DNA of 64,000 nucleotides, from contig CM055273.1 in NCBI GenBank assembly GCA_029237695.1, forward strand, positions 55,293,968-55,357,967. The letters run 5' to 3'. Shown one piece after another: positions 51,034 to 61,200 of this stretch. Below the pieces are notes generated by a model. The model saw only the letters and a list, made by a program, of their open reading frames with translations. It made no database searches and was not told the origin of the DNA. Position 1 is the first letter of the stretch, and every line of letters starts with the position of its first letter. The position numbers and the translations under genes were made by a program. This DNA is from Conchocele bisecta (taxonomy: Eukaryota; Mollusca; Bivalvia; Lucinida; Thyasiridae).

Positions 51034-54000
51034 GTAAGTAATGTTAAGAGATACAAGATAATCGGTGAACATGACTACCAGACTACAGATGTTGAGATCC
51101 TATCAGCTTTGTACATTTTGTCTGGTAGTCATTTTTGCCAATTATCTTTAAGATAATCAACGAAAAGTACTGCCAGAAAAAATTGTACATTGTAAGTGCG
51201 AGTCTATCGAACCTGTTCATTAAGTACCCCAAATAAAAAATGTCCGACATTTGCGATTAAGTTTTCGGATACCTACTATCTCTCTAACCGTAAGTTGCAT
51301 TGGCTTGAGATTTTGCATACTTTTTTATAATCATCCATATTTTCATGCTGTGGCCAACAGATGCAGCCTTTATGCCTGAGGTCAAGGTAATATGACTTCG
51401 AAGTTTTCATTGAATTCTTTGTTTGAGGAGTACATCCATCAGTGTTACTGATTTCTTGTTTGGTTTCCATGGAGTTTGTGTTCTATTACAGGGCTCCAGA
51501 TAAGGAATTAGTAATTGAGTATTGTCACTCCATCATTTCAGAAGCAATTCGGTATTTAAAAATTTTAATTGGGTAAAATAAAATCGCACTACTGTTTACA
51601 CATCAACAGACAGCAATTATTGAATGGTTTGCTTCGAAATGAAAACATGTCTTGGCATTTCATTAGAATTGTCTCCTTGGAAATACCAAGAAGTTTTTTC
51701 AAGGAAAATAAGAAAAAATATGCTATATTTGTGGTATGTTTATAGCAAATTTTTCTTATTTGCCATGAAAACTCATCTTGGTATTTCATTATAATTGTCT
51801 CCAAGGAGACAAATCTAATGAAATTCCAAGAAATGTTTTCATTTCGAAGCAAAGTCTTCAATAATTGCTGTCTGTTGAAATGTTTGATGTGTAAACAGTA
51901 GTGTGATTTTATTTTACCCAATTCAAATTTTGAAATACCCAATTGCTTGAGAAATGATGGAGTTACAATACTTAATTACTAATTCCTTATCTGGAGCCCT
52001 GCTAGATCATGTTTTGACACTTTTCTTATTTTACAGGGCTATTCTACAAACGTTGCATACGCAGCCTATGGCGGCCAGCCCGCGCCATTCCCCACAGATT
52101 CATCGGGTCAATCTTACCCGCCACAGTCAGGTCAGTTCTCAAGGGGGTCTGTCGCTAACCACAAGAGTTGCCTACGATATGTTTATCTAAATGTACGCAG
52201 TGGAGTGATATGGCAGGGATTCCGCTGGCAATCGCCACTTTCGCAATTTTCGAAAATTGTAATTTTTTATCGCCAATTGTTTCATTTTTTTGAAGTGGCG
52301 ATTTTTTTTTTCCCCAGCGGAATCCCTGATACGGTATCATAGCGGGGTAGCAATTTTGGCGTGCACAGCATTTGGGTCATCGTCTATATCAATTTCCATA
52401 TATGTGGCTGTGACTAGAGAAATGGGGCTTATGGGTTTTGCGACCAGTGTAGATCCAGATCAGACTGTGCATCCGCACAGTCTGATCTTGATCTACACTG
52501 TTCGCCATTCGATCAATGGAACTCCCGTCATGCTTCTAAGCTGCATTGTAGGTCGTTATCAGGTTACAGGAGTGTGCTATTTGGTCAGGAGCTTAACTGG
52601 TCATAAATCCCATAAGCTCCATTTCTCCAGGCACAGGCATATATGATGCTGTAGTTTTGGACATCGGCGTAATTTCATTAAATACGTTTAGAAAATTTAC
52701 AATATTTCTCATAAATAAAGTAAAAAGTTGACAAAATTTTCAGAGTACATGCAGAATTACCTTCGACGCCATTTACGGAAATATTGTAAATTTTGTAAAG
52801 ATATTTAATGAAATTATGCAGATGTTCGAAGGTACAACATCACATGGATGCATCAGAGTACATGCGGAATTACCTTCGACGCCATTTACGGAAATATTGT
52901 AAATTTTGTTAACATATTTAATTAAATTATGCAGATGTTCGAAGGTACAACATCACATGGCATTTCTGGCATTCTGACATTTATAACATTCTCCTACTAG
53001 AACACCCATACATTCCAATAAGTATCTACTGTCTGTTCCACGTTTTTCTGCCGATGAACTTTTGGCTATTAAACACATTAAATCTAAAAAATATTTAAAA
53101 GTTAGTACTTTTTCATCAATAAGAAAAAAAGTTGCCCTCCCCAAAAAAATTTGTGTGATGAAATTCCATCAAATATTGATTTTATTGAGAAAAAACGATT
53201 TTCCTCTGGGAATTTAACATGGGGAGTCAATTTCCAAATTTGTTTGATCCTGAAGGACAGTAGACTGTATGTTTCAAGCATGGCATGTGCTTCACTGACC
53301 CAAGGTGTCCGGTTTAGAGAGGATCCACTGTATTAATAAAAGCACTGTCTGTGATGCAGGTTACCCCCAAGGCCAGTACCCATATGGCCAATCGGGTGTG
53401 CCACCACCCCCTCCTCTGGGCGGGAACTACCCACCCCAGGGACAGTATGTACACCCGGCTGCGGTCGTGTACAATACAGAGGGTGGGGTCGTCGTGCAGC
53501 AGGGCGTCCCAATGGTGAGTATGTCACAAAATCACCATCCGAGGTTATATACTTATTCCTTACTTAACTCGGAACCATGCTCAACTTGGACAAACCTGGG
53601 GTCCGTTTCACTAAACGTACGACTAAATATTTTGTAAGTGCAAAATTATGATAGTCTGTAAATTGCACATTAACAATGTTTTTTTGTAAAAAATGATTGG
53701 ATTTACATTTATTGAGCATAGGCTGCATATGCAGCCTATGCTCAATAAATGTAAATCCATCAATTGAAATTTCCAGACGATCCTAAATTTGCACGTACGA
53801 ATATTTTAGTCGTACAAAGTTTAGTGAAACGGCCCCCTGGAATTTCTCATATGATGTTATACGCACTGGTATTGGATATCATTTTCTGCCCTCGTGATCA
53901 GAATTTGGTGTACTCTGACTATTCGCATGAAATACCCTTGTCCCATACCAGTGTGTATGAATTATACTCTTAAAACGTTTCACCGCTAAGTAACTGACAT

Positions 54001-56370
54001 TGACTATTTCATGTTAAGTTTGAGACTGTTTGATTATGCAGAAAAAATTGTGCACACATTTATACACAAATGGTGCAGATCATGCTGAGACGGCTCAATG
54101 CGAGCCAGCTCATCATGATCGACACTGTTTGCAAATGATATGTGTGAATGGGTTAACATGCTGTTGTTGAACTAACATAATACCCAATCTATAAATCCAT
54201 CAATCAATTTCCATGGGTATTTGGGACCGTTTCACTAAATTTCATAGTAGTATAATTCCAGCACAAAACTATTTACACAATTCCCTAACATTTGATTGGT
54301 CCGTAGCAAGTCTCTGTCCAAAATTTATATCCCAGTAAACTCCAATGCTGAACTACTTTCCGTAACCGTCAGGCGCAGTTAAAATAATTCTTAAGAAAAC
54401 GGAAAATAAACACATTTTCTTGATGAATTTATTTCAAATGCTGGAATTATAAGGAATGAATGGCTTTTTTGTTGAATTTATCGGGGATATAAACTTGGAA
54501 AAGTCGCGGGAATACTGGTCGAGGCCTTCCGGCCTTCGTCCAGTATTCCCGCGACTTTTCCAAGTTTATACCCTGATAAATTTCACAAAAAGGCCATTCA
54601 TTCCTATAATGAAGTTCATACGGATAAGAAGTTTATAGGTGCGAAACTGACATTGGCAACAGAGTTCGCATTAGCAATCAATTTGGGAAAATCTTCAGGA
54701 TTCGTTCAGAATTAATGATCTTCACATGTACATGATGTAGACAATAAACGGTAGCATTAGCGAACCACAGTAATGTATTAACAAATATTTAAAAAATCTT
54801 TGTACGATCATTTTCATCGTACGAAGTTCAGTGAATCAGGCCCCTGGTGATTTTCCCTTGTCTACAAAAAGTACCGGTATAGAAAATCTAACATCTTAGC
54901 CATACCCATATATAATATAGGAGTCCGCTTGTCTGTCTGTCGGTCTGTTGGAAATTTTGTTTCCGCTCTATATCTTCTAAACCGATGAATGTCTTGTCAT
55001 AATTTGCCACAAATTTTTACCATGATGAGACGATGTGTCGCGTTCAATACCCATGCGTTTACGTCCAAGGCCAAGGGCACGTAGAGGCCAAAGCAGAGTT
55101 CCAGTTAAGGTGCGTAATTTGGAGGTAAATTTCTTAATGAGACGATTCTAAAGGACTTCCAACTTGCCATTTTTGATGAAGAAATAACAAAATTTCACCC
55201 CAAGTTTGTCAAATTACGCACCTTAACTGGAGCTCTGCCAAAGGTCAAATTTTGTTTCCGCTCTGTCTTCTAAACTGATGAATGGATTGTCAAATAATTT
55301 GCCACAAATGTTTACCATGATGAGACGATGTGTCCCGTTCAATACCCACGTCTCTACGTTTGTTTCAATTTCAGTGCTGCATGTATGGCACTCCCTACAG
55401 AGTAATTTGACCAACTTGGGGTGATTTTTTTTTATTTCTTCATCAAAAATTGCAAGTTGGGAGTCCTTTAGAATCGTCTCATTGAGACGATTCTAAAGCA
55501 CTCCCAACTTGCCATTTCTGATGGAGAAATAAGAAATTTACCTCCAAATTACGCATCTTAACTGGAGCTCTTACCCTAATACAAGTGCATTCCCATCTGT
55601 ATATGACATTGCTGTTCAATATTGCCAAGACCTTTGTTGCAAGTACAATTACGTGATAAACATTCAGTCTTTAACCCTTTTGACACTACAGACCTCTATA
55701 CCGATATTTGCAAACAGTGTAGATCCAGATGAGCCGGCTCATACTGAGCCGGCTCATCAGGATCTGCATTTTTTGAAAATAATTTTAATATTTCTTTCAG
55801 AGAAAAAAAAACGTCTTTATAAATTCACAAGTCTGAAAATTATTTTGAAGACGAATGGTTTGGTTGGAAATTTAACATTTCACAGTCCATTCCAGTTCAC
55901 AGGGGACATGGATTTTTTTAATTAATTTGTTCCCACAAAATAAAGATTTGTTCCCTCAATTTAACAATTCGTTCCCTCGAATTAATAATTCTTTCCCTCG
56001 AATTAACAATTCGTTCCCACGAAATGACAATTCGTTCCCTCAATTTAACAATTTGTTCCCTCGAATTAACAATTCATTCCCACGATATAACAAATTGTTA
56101 AATTGACGGAACAAATTGTTATTTTCTGGGAACAAATTAATAAAAAAAAGAATTCTACGTCCCCTGCGGGGCTCCGTAGGGTTGAAAGGGTTAAGCCAAT
56201 TCCCTCCATGAATATTGGCCAATGCATGTGTCCATGTTTTACAGACGGGCGGTTTGTCTGGTGGTCCGAATACACTGGCAGCGAATCGAAGGCGGCGACT
56301 AATATTTTCCTTCGGCATCGCGTTAATGATCTTCATATTTTTCATAATACTTCTGACTAATCTCTTCTAG
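50933..56370 (+). CDS. PPxY-motif, proline-rich, tail-anchored membrane protein (unnamed), 5'-partial, 4 exons
   Basis: Exons 50933-51033, 52037-52130, 53360-53514, 56245-56370; all GT-AG, phases 1/0/1/0 join into one frame of about 158 residues ending at TAG 56368-56370. The N-terminal part is cytoplasmic-looking, rich in Pro/Gly/Tyr/Gln. It has PAAPPPSYEEVEGLPPQ (PPSY = PPxY, a WW-domain ligand typical for NEDD4-family E3 ligases), then GYPPYP, YPPQSGYPQGQYPYGQSG and GGNYPPQGQY. Then VVVQQGVPMTGG, and a C-terminal NRRRRLIFSFGIALMIFIFF ILLTNLF: four Arg then a ~20-residue hydrophobic segment that ends the protein, i.e. a tail anchor with the N-terminus in the cytosol. Similar layouts occur in NEDD4-adaptor-like membrane proteins and in BRI3/LITAF-like proteins, but the cysteine motifs of those are absent. 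I do not recognise a named orthologue. The first exon (start codon) was not found. Confidence 0.82.
51042..51480. repeat. Hairpin and interspersed repeat in the first visible intron
   Basis: A loose hairpin (GACTACCAGACTACAG / TTTGTCTGGTAGTC, ATAATCGG / CCAATTAT) spans 51050-51160. A CATCCATATTTTCATGCTGT repeat (compare 14060) is at 51275-51480. Confidence 0.6.
51489..52001. mobile_element. Family A' MITE, copy 3
   Basis: CAGGGCTCCAGATAAGGAAT / ATTCCTTATCTGGAGCCCTG. Interior duplicated (two TCATTAGAATTGTCTCC-like cores at 51660 and 51785), making it longer than the other copies. Confidence 0.8.
52037..52130 (+). CDS. PPxY protein exon B
   Basis: Acceptor TATTTTACAG, donor CAGTCAG|GTCAGT. 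It encodes GYSTNVAYAAYGGQPAPFPT and DSSGQSYPPQS. Confidence 0.82.
52214..52328. mobile_element. Palindromic MITE family E, copy 4
   Basis: CAGGGATTCCGCTGGCAATC / CCCAGCGGAATCCCTG, shorter than the other copies. Confidence 0.85.
52410..52965. repeat. GATCTACACTG hairpin followed by a ~110-bp direct duplication
   Basis: Hairpin GATCCAGATCAGACTGTGC / GCACAGTCTGATCTTGATC near 52450-52497. Then AGAGTACATGC(A/G)GAATTACCTTCG...CAGATGTTCGAAGGTACAAC occurs at 52741 and 52856. Confidence 0.75.
52990..53230. mobile_element. Repeat ACTTTTGGCTATTAAACACA, copy 1
   Basis: CTGTTCCACGTTTTTCTGCC...CCTCCCCAAAAAAATTTGT...GATTTTCCTCTGGGAATTTA. The same sequence occurs twice in inverted orientation at 56575-57075. 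Confidence 0.7.
53360..53514 (+). CDS. PPxY protein exon C
   Basis: Acceptor TGTGATGCAG, donor CCAATG|GTGAGT. It encodes YPQGQYPYGQSGVPPPPPLG, GNYPPQGQYVHPAAVVYNTE and GGVVVQQGVPM. Contains a five-proline run (SH3/WW/profilin-type ligand). Confidence 0.84.
53598..53838. mobile_element. MITE family C, copy 7
   Basis: GGTCCGTTTCACTAAACGTA / AGTTTAGTGAAACGGCCCC; core GAGCATAGGCTGCATATGCA. Confidence 0.85.
54060..54165. repeat. GAGACGGCTC / GAGCCAGCTC hairpin
   Basis: AGATCATGCTGAGACGGCTC and GCGAGCCAGCTCATCATGAT pair at about 54077-54125; relative of the 18552 family. Confidence 0.65.
54227..54845. mobile_element. Family C MITE interrupted by a family D MITE
   Basis: The left end GGACCGTTTCACTAAATTTC is at 54227. 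Family D fills 54250-54616 in reverse (ATTCCAGCACAAAACTATTT first). The right end GTACGAAGTTCAGTGAATCAGGCCCC is at about 54820-54845. D is therefore the younger insertion. Confidence 0.75.
54900..55092 (+). repeat. Interspersed repeat (TTTGTTTCCGCTCTATATCT), first unit
   Basis: Microsatellite-like GTCTGTCTGTCGGTCTGTTG is followed by a body with ATGATGAGACGATGTGTC. A second unit is at 55238-55360; a family B MITE lies between. Confidence 0.6.
55093..55237. mobile_element. MITE family B, copy 4 (internally deleted)
   Basis: CAGAGTTCCAGTTAAGGTGC / GCACCTTAACTGGAGCTCTG with one core arm missing. Confidence 0.8.
55380..55572. mobile_element. MITE family B, copy 5 (left end truncated)
   Basis: Core TTTAGAATCGTCTCATTGAG; right end ATCTTAACTGGAGCTC. 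Confidence 0.75.
55671..56194. mobile_element. TTAACCCTTTTGACACTACA element containing a tandem block
   Basis: Ends TTAACCCTTTTGACACTAC and GGGTTGAAAGGGTTAA. Core hairpin GATGAGCCGGCTCATACTGA at about 55728. Inside the right part, AATTCGTTCCCTCGAATTAA is repeated about seven times (55928-56130), partly inverted. Confidence 0.7.
56245..56370 (+). CDS. PPxY protein last exon (tail anchor)
   Basis: Acceptor TGTTTTACAG; TGGLSGGPNTLAANRRRR, then LIFSFGIALMIFIFFIILLT and NLF, stop TAG 56368-56370. The hydrophobic segment of about 20 residues reaches almost to the C-terminus. Confidence 0.8.
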   Translation, partial: TGGLSGGPNTLAANRRRRLIFSFGIALMIFIFFIILLTNLF

Positions 56371-56574
56371 CTGGGATCAGTTTACATCGATTGTGAGTGA
56401 GGTGTCACAATTATTAAACTTTCTAAGTACGTACTCCATATTCGTTATCAAAATCAAGTAGTTTGCTAGGCTGAGACTGAGCACTGCTCAGCATCATCTG
56501 ATTGAATTGCCTCATTTTGAGTACGATATTGGAGTATTGCTTAGAAAGTTTATATGTGTTCGCTATGCCAGAGA

Positions 56575-57075
56575 CTGATACACTTACTGTCTGTTCCATA
56601 TTTTGCTGCCGACAAACTTTTGGCTGTTAAACACATTAAATCTAAACAATATTTAAAAGTAAGTATTTTTACATCGATAACAAAAATTTACCCTCCCCCA
56701 AAAAATCTTTTTGCTGAAATTCTATCAAATATTGATTTTATTTTTTTATTTGTGGACCGATTTTCACAATCTAACTTTTGTTTTCTTAGTTACATCATTT
56801 CCAAGCTATCTACCCAGGTTTCGGAGTCAATTTCCAATTATTTATTTTTTTGACTTCTCCCCCACTGCTTCAACCTATTTTTCTCCCATGTGATAGGAAA
56901 ATTGTTTTTTCGCTTTTAAATCAATATTTGATGAAATTTTCTTCAAAAATAATTTTTTTTGGGGAGGGTGATTTTTTTGTTATTGGTGAAAAAATACTTA
57001 CATTTTTTAGATTTAATGTGTTTAATAGCCAAAAGTTTGTCAGCAGCAAAACGTGGAACTGACAGTAGGTGCATA
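56575..57075. mobile_element. Repeat ACTTTTGGCTGTTAAACACA, inverted pair
   Basis: Two copies face each other (56577-56740 and about 56920-57072), giving a 500-bp inverted repeat; CCTCCCC / GGGGAGGG mark the inner edges. Confidence 0.75.
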
Positions 57076-57214
57076 GGTCTGAAACCGTTGTAGGTCACAA
57101 ATTGTGGCTGACAGGGTTGGCCACCTGCCAATTTAACTTTGGATTACCGTAACACATTAAATTACATCAAAATTAATTTTCCAAATTTGGCCTCTTTCTT
57201 GGGTTCAATGCCCA

Positions 57215-57534
57215 GTAGCCTATTTCATCAACATTGCAAAGTATACTTTACTAGCAAAGTATACTTTGAGGGAGAAATCATTTATTTTTCCCGAAAAGCA
57301 TTATTTCATATAGAACTAACAAATGCATATATTTCATGATTAAAAGTACTGTATGCAGAATTATTATACTGAATTTATTACATTATCACAGCCAAAATTG
57401 GCTGTGATAATGTAATAAATTCAGTATAATAAAAATTAATAAATTTATTCCAAAATTGAAAATTTCTCCCTCAAAGTATACTTTGCTAGTAAAGTATACT
57501 TTGCAATGTTGATGAAATAGGCTACAGGTATGGA
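57215..57534. mobile_element. MITE family F, copy 4
   Basis: TAGCCTATTTCATCAACATT / AATGTTGATGAAATAGGCTA; CAAAGTATACTTT blocks doubled at both ends. Confidence 0.88.
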
Positions 57535-57759
57535 AGGTCTTGGAGCTAATTCCCTCCCTTAAATATAAGCTAAATAAATATAGTCGGATATGATTATCCA
57601 ATATCGGGCCATATATTTAACCCTCACTCTTTTTTTAGTGTCCATGCCTCGCCCCAAGGCGCGACATGCAGGCCACGTCCATCTAGTCTACAAAAAGTGG
57701 GTATAAAATTATGTTATCCAAGTGTCTATGCTTGGAAAAAACCTGACCTCGTTTCTTGT

Positions 57760-57935
57760 TATTATAATGAATTTATTACATTTTGGCTGTGATAATGTAA
57801 TAAATTCAGTATAATAATTCTGCATACTTTTAATCATCAAATATATGCAGTCGTTAGTTCTATATGACATAATGCATTTCGGGAAAAATAAATTATTTCT
57901 CCTTCAAAGTATACTTTGCAATTTTGATGAAAAAT
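57760..57935. mobile_element. MITE family F, copy 5 (truncated)
   Basis: Only one core arm and the right half remain (GGCTGTGATAATGTAATAAA... CAATTTTGATGAAA). Confidence 0.75.
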
Positions 57936-58101
57936 ACTCGGTGTCTGGTTGTGAGAGGGTCCACTGTACTTCGAGTGCCGGAAACAAAATAGTTGTTTGC
58001 TGATTTTGAAAAAATATCTTACTTTTCAACAAAACATGTTTAGACTGCACATCAGAATCATCTCCAATGGAGATTATTCTTATGTTCTGACAAAACATTG
58101 T

Positions 58102-58237
58102 TTAAAGGTACATGCCCAGTCAGTAGGCACAAAATGTTCTTTATAGAAATAAAATAAGTGTATAATTGTGTCACTATTCTCCCAATTCTAAAAAATGACG
58201 AGTGCCCGCTATACAGATATACTCATTTAGTAATATG
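58102..58237. mobile_element. Element AAGGTACATGCCCACTCAGT, copy 3, left part only
   Basis: TTAAAGGTACATGCCCAGTC through GTGCCCGCTATACAGATATA and TTTAGTAATATG. It runs without a break into the satellite at exactly the position of the homologous segment in copies 1 and 2. Confidence 0.85.
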
Positions 58238-61200
58238 TATTTTACTGATAGTGACGCGCGGTGATATCAGGATATTTTACTGATAGTGACACGCGGTGAT
58301 ATCAGGATATTTTACTGATAGTGACGCGCGGTGTTATCAGGATATTTTACTGATAGTGACGCGCGGTGTTATCAGGATATTTTACTGATAGTGACGCGCG
58401 GGGTTATCAGGATATTTTACTGATAGTGACGCGCGGGGTTATCAGGCTATTTTACTGATAGTGACGCGCGGTGTTATCAGGCTATTTTACTGATAGTGAC
58501 GCGCGGTGTTATCAGGTTATTTTACTGATAGTGACGCGCGGTGTTATCCGGCTATTTTACTGATAGTGACGCGCAGTGTTATCAGGATATTTTACTGATA
58601 GTGACTTGCGGTGGTATCAGTCTATTTTACTGATAGTGACGCGCGGTGGTATCAGTCTATTTTACTGATAGTGACGCGCGGTGGTATCAGGCTATTTTAC
58701 TGATAGTGACGCGCGGTGGTATCAGGCTATTTTACTGATAGTGAAGCGCGGTGGTATCAGTCTATTTTACTGATAGTGACGCGCGGTGTTATCAGGATAT
58801 TTTACTGATAGTGACGCGCGGTGTTATCAGGATATTTTACTGATAGTGACGCGCGGTGTTATCAGGCTATTTTACTGATAGTGACTCGCGGTGGTATCAG
58901 TCTATTTTACTGATAGTGACGCGCGGTGGTATCAGTCTATTTTACTGATAGTGACGCGCGGTGATATCAGGATATTTTACTGATAGTGACACGCGGTGAT
59001 ATCAGGATATTTTACTGATAGTGACGCGCGGTGTTATCAGGATATTTTACTGATAGTGACGTGCCGGTGTTATCAGGATATTTTCTGATAGTGTTACGCG
59101 CGGGGAGGTGTATCAGGATATTTTACTGATAGTGACGCGCGGGGTTATTCAGGCATATTTTACTGATGAGTGACGCGCGGTGTTATCAAGGCTATTTTTT
59201 TATGTGTGACGCGGTGGGTATCAGGTCTATTTTACTGATAGTGACGCGCGGTGTTATCAGGCTATTTTACTGATAGTGACGCGCGGTGTTATCAGGATAT
59301 TTTACTGATAGTGACTTTGCGGGGGTGGTATCAGTCTATTTGTTACTGATAGTGAAGCTGCGGTGGTATCAGTCTATTTTACTGATAGTGACGCGCGGGT
59401 GCGGATTATCAGGCTATTTTATGATCAGGAAAAAAAAAAAAAAAAAACTGACGCGCGGGTTGGTATCAGGCTATTTTACTGATAGTGAGCCGCGGGGTTG
59501 GTATCAGTCTATTTTACTGATAGTGACGCACGGTGTGCTCAGGATATTTTACTGATAGTGACGCGCGGTCGGGGTGTTACTCAGGATATTTTCACTGATA
59601 GTGACGCGCGGTGTTATCAGGTATTTTACTGTATAGTGACTCGCGTTGGTTGGTTATCAGTCTATTTTACTGATAGTGATACTGCGGGGGTGGGTTGGTA
59701 TCAGGCTATTTTACTGTTAGTACCGCTGTGTTATCAGTCATTTTACTGGGATAGTGGACGGCGGTGGTATCAGTCTATTTTTACTGATAGTGCGCGGGCG
59801 GTTATATCAGAATGTCTTACTGCCTAGACGGCGTGGTTATCAGGTCTATTTTACTGATAGTGGACGCGCGGTGTTATCAGGATATTTTTATGATTAAGTG
59901 ACGCGGTGTTATCAGTATATTTTACTGTAGTGGCGCGGGGTGGTAGGTTGGTTTATCAGGATATTTTACTGATAGTGACGCTTGCGGTGTTATCAGGCTA
60001 TTTTGACTGATAGTGACGCGCGGTGTTATCAGGATTTTTTTTACTGATAGTGACGTGGTATCAGTCTATTTTATGATAGTGACACGGGGTGGTTAGGTAT
60101 TTTACTGATAGTGTCGTGCGGTGGTTATCAGGCTATTTTACTGATAGTGACGCGCGGTGGTTATCAGGATCTTTTTTTACTGATAGTGGACGCGTCGGTG
60201 GTATCAGTATTTTACTGATAGTGACGCAACCACGGTGTATTCAGGCTATTTTACTGATGTGACGCGCGGGTGGTATCAGGCTATTTTACTGATAGTGACG
60301 CGCGGTGTTATCAGGTATTTTACTGATAGTGACGCGCGGTGGTGTTTATCAGGTCTATTTTACTGATAGTGACGCGCAGGTGGTTCCTCAGGTCTATTTT
60401 ATATGATAGACAGTGACGCGCGGGTAGTTATCAGGTCTATTTTACTGATAGTGACGCGCGGTGGTTTATCAGGATTTTAATTTTACTGAATAGGAGATTT
60501 GCGTGTATCAGGTCTATTTTACTGATAGTGAGCGCGGTGTTATCAGATATCCTGATAGTTTTGCGCGCGGGTGTTATCAGAATATTTATGATGTGACGCT
60601 CAATGTTATCAGTCTCCTTTTACTGATAGTGAGCGGCGGGGTAGGTAGCTATACTGAGTGACGCGCGGTGTTATCAGGTATTTTTACTGATGACGTGCGG
60701 TGTTTTAGGATATTTTACTGATAGTGAGCGCTGGTGGTTATCGGCTATTTTATGATAGTGAAGCGCAGTTGTTATTCGAGGATTGTTTTACTGATCAGTG
60801 ATGCGCGGTGTTATCAGATATTTTTACTGATAGTGATGCGCGGTTGGGTGGTTATCAGGTTTTCTATTTTACTGATTAGTGACGCGCGGTGTATCAGGCT
60901 ATTTTTACTGATAGTGACGCGCGGTGTTATCAGGGCATACTTATTTTTCTGATAGTGACGGCGGGTGGTATCAGTCTATTTTACTGATTAGTGACGCGCT
61001 GGTGTTATCAGGCTATTTTACTGATAGTGATGCGCGGTGTTTTATCAGGGATGGTTTTACTGATAGGTGACCGCGCGGTGTTATCAGGCTCTTTTACTGA
61101 TAGTGAGGTGCGCAAGGTGTTATCAGGTCTTTTGACTGATAGTGACTTGCGGTGGTATCAGTCTATTTTACTGATAGTGTACTTCGCGGTGGTATCAGGA

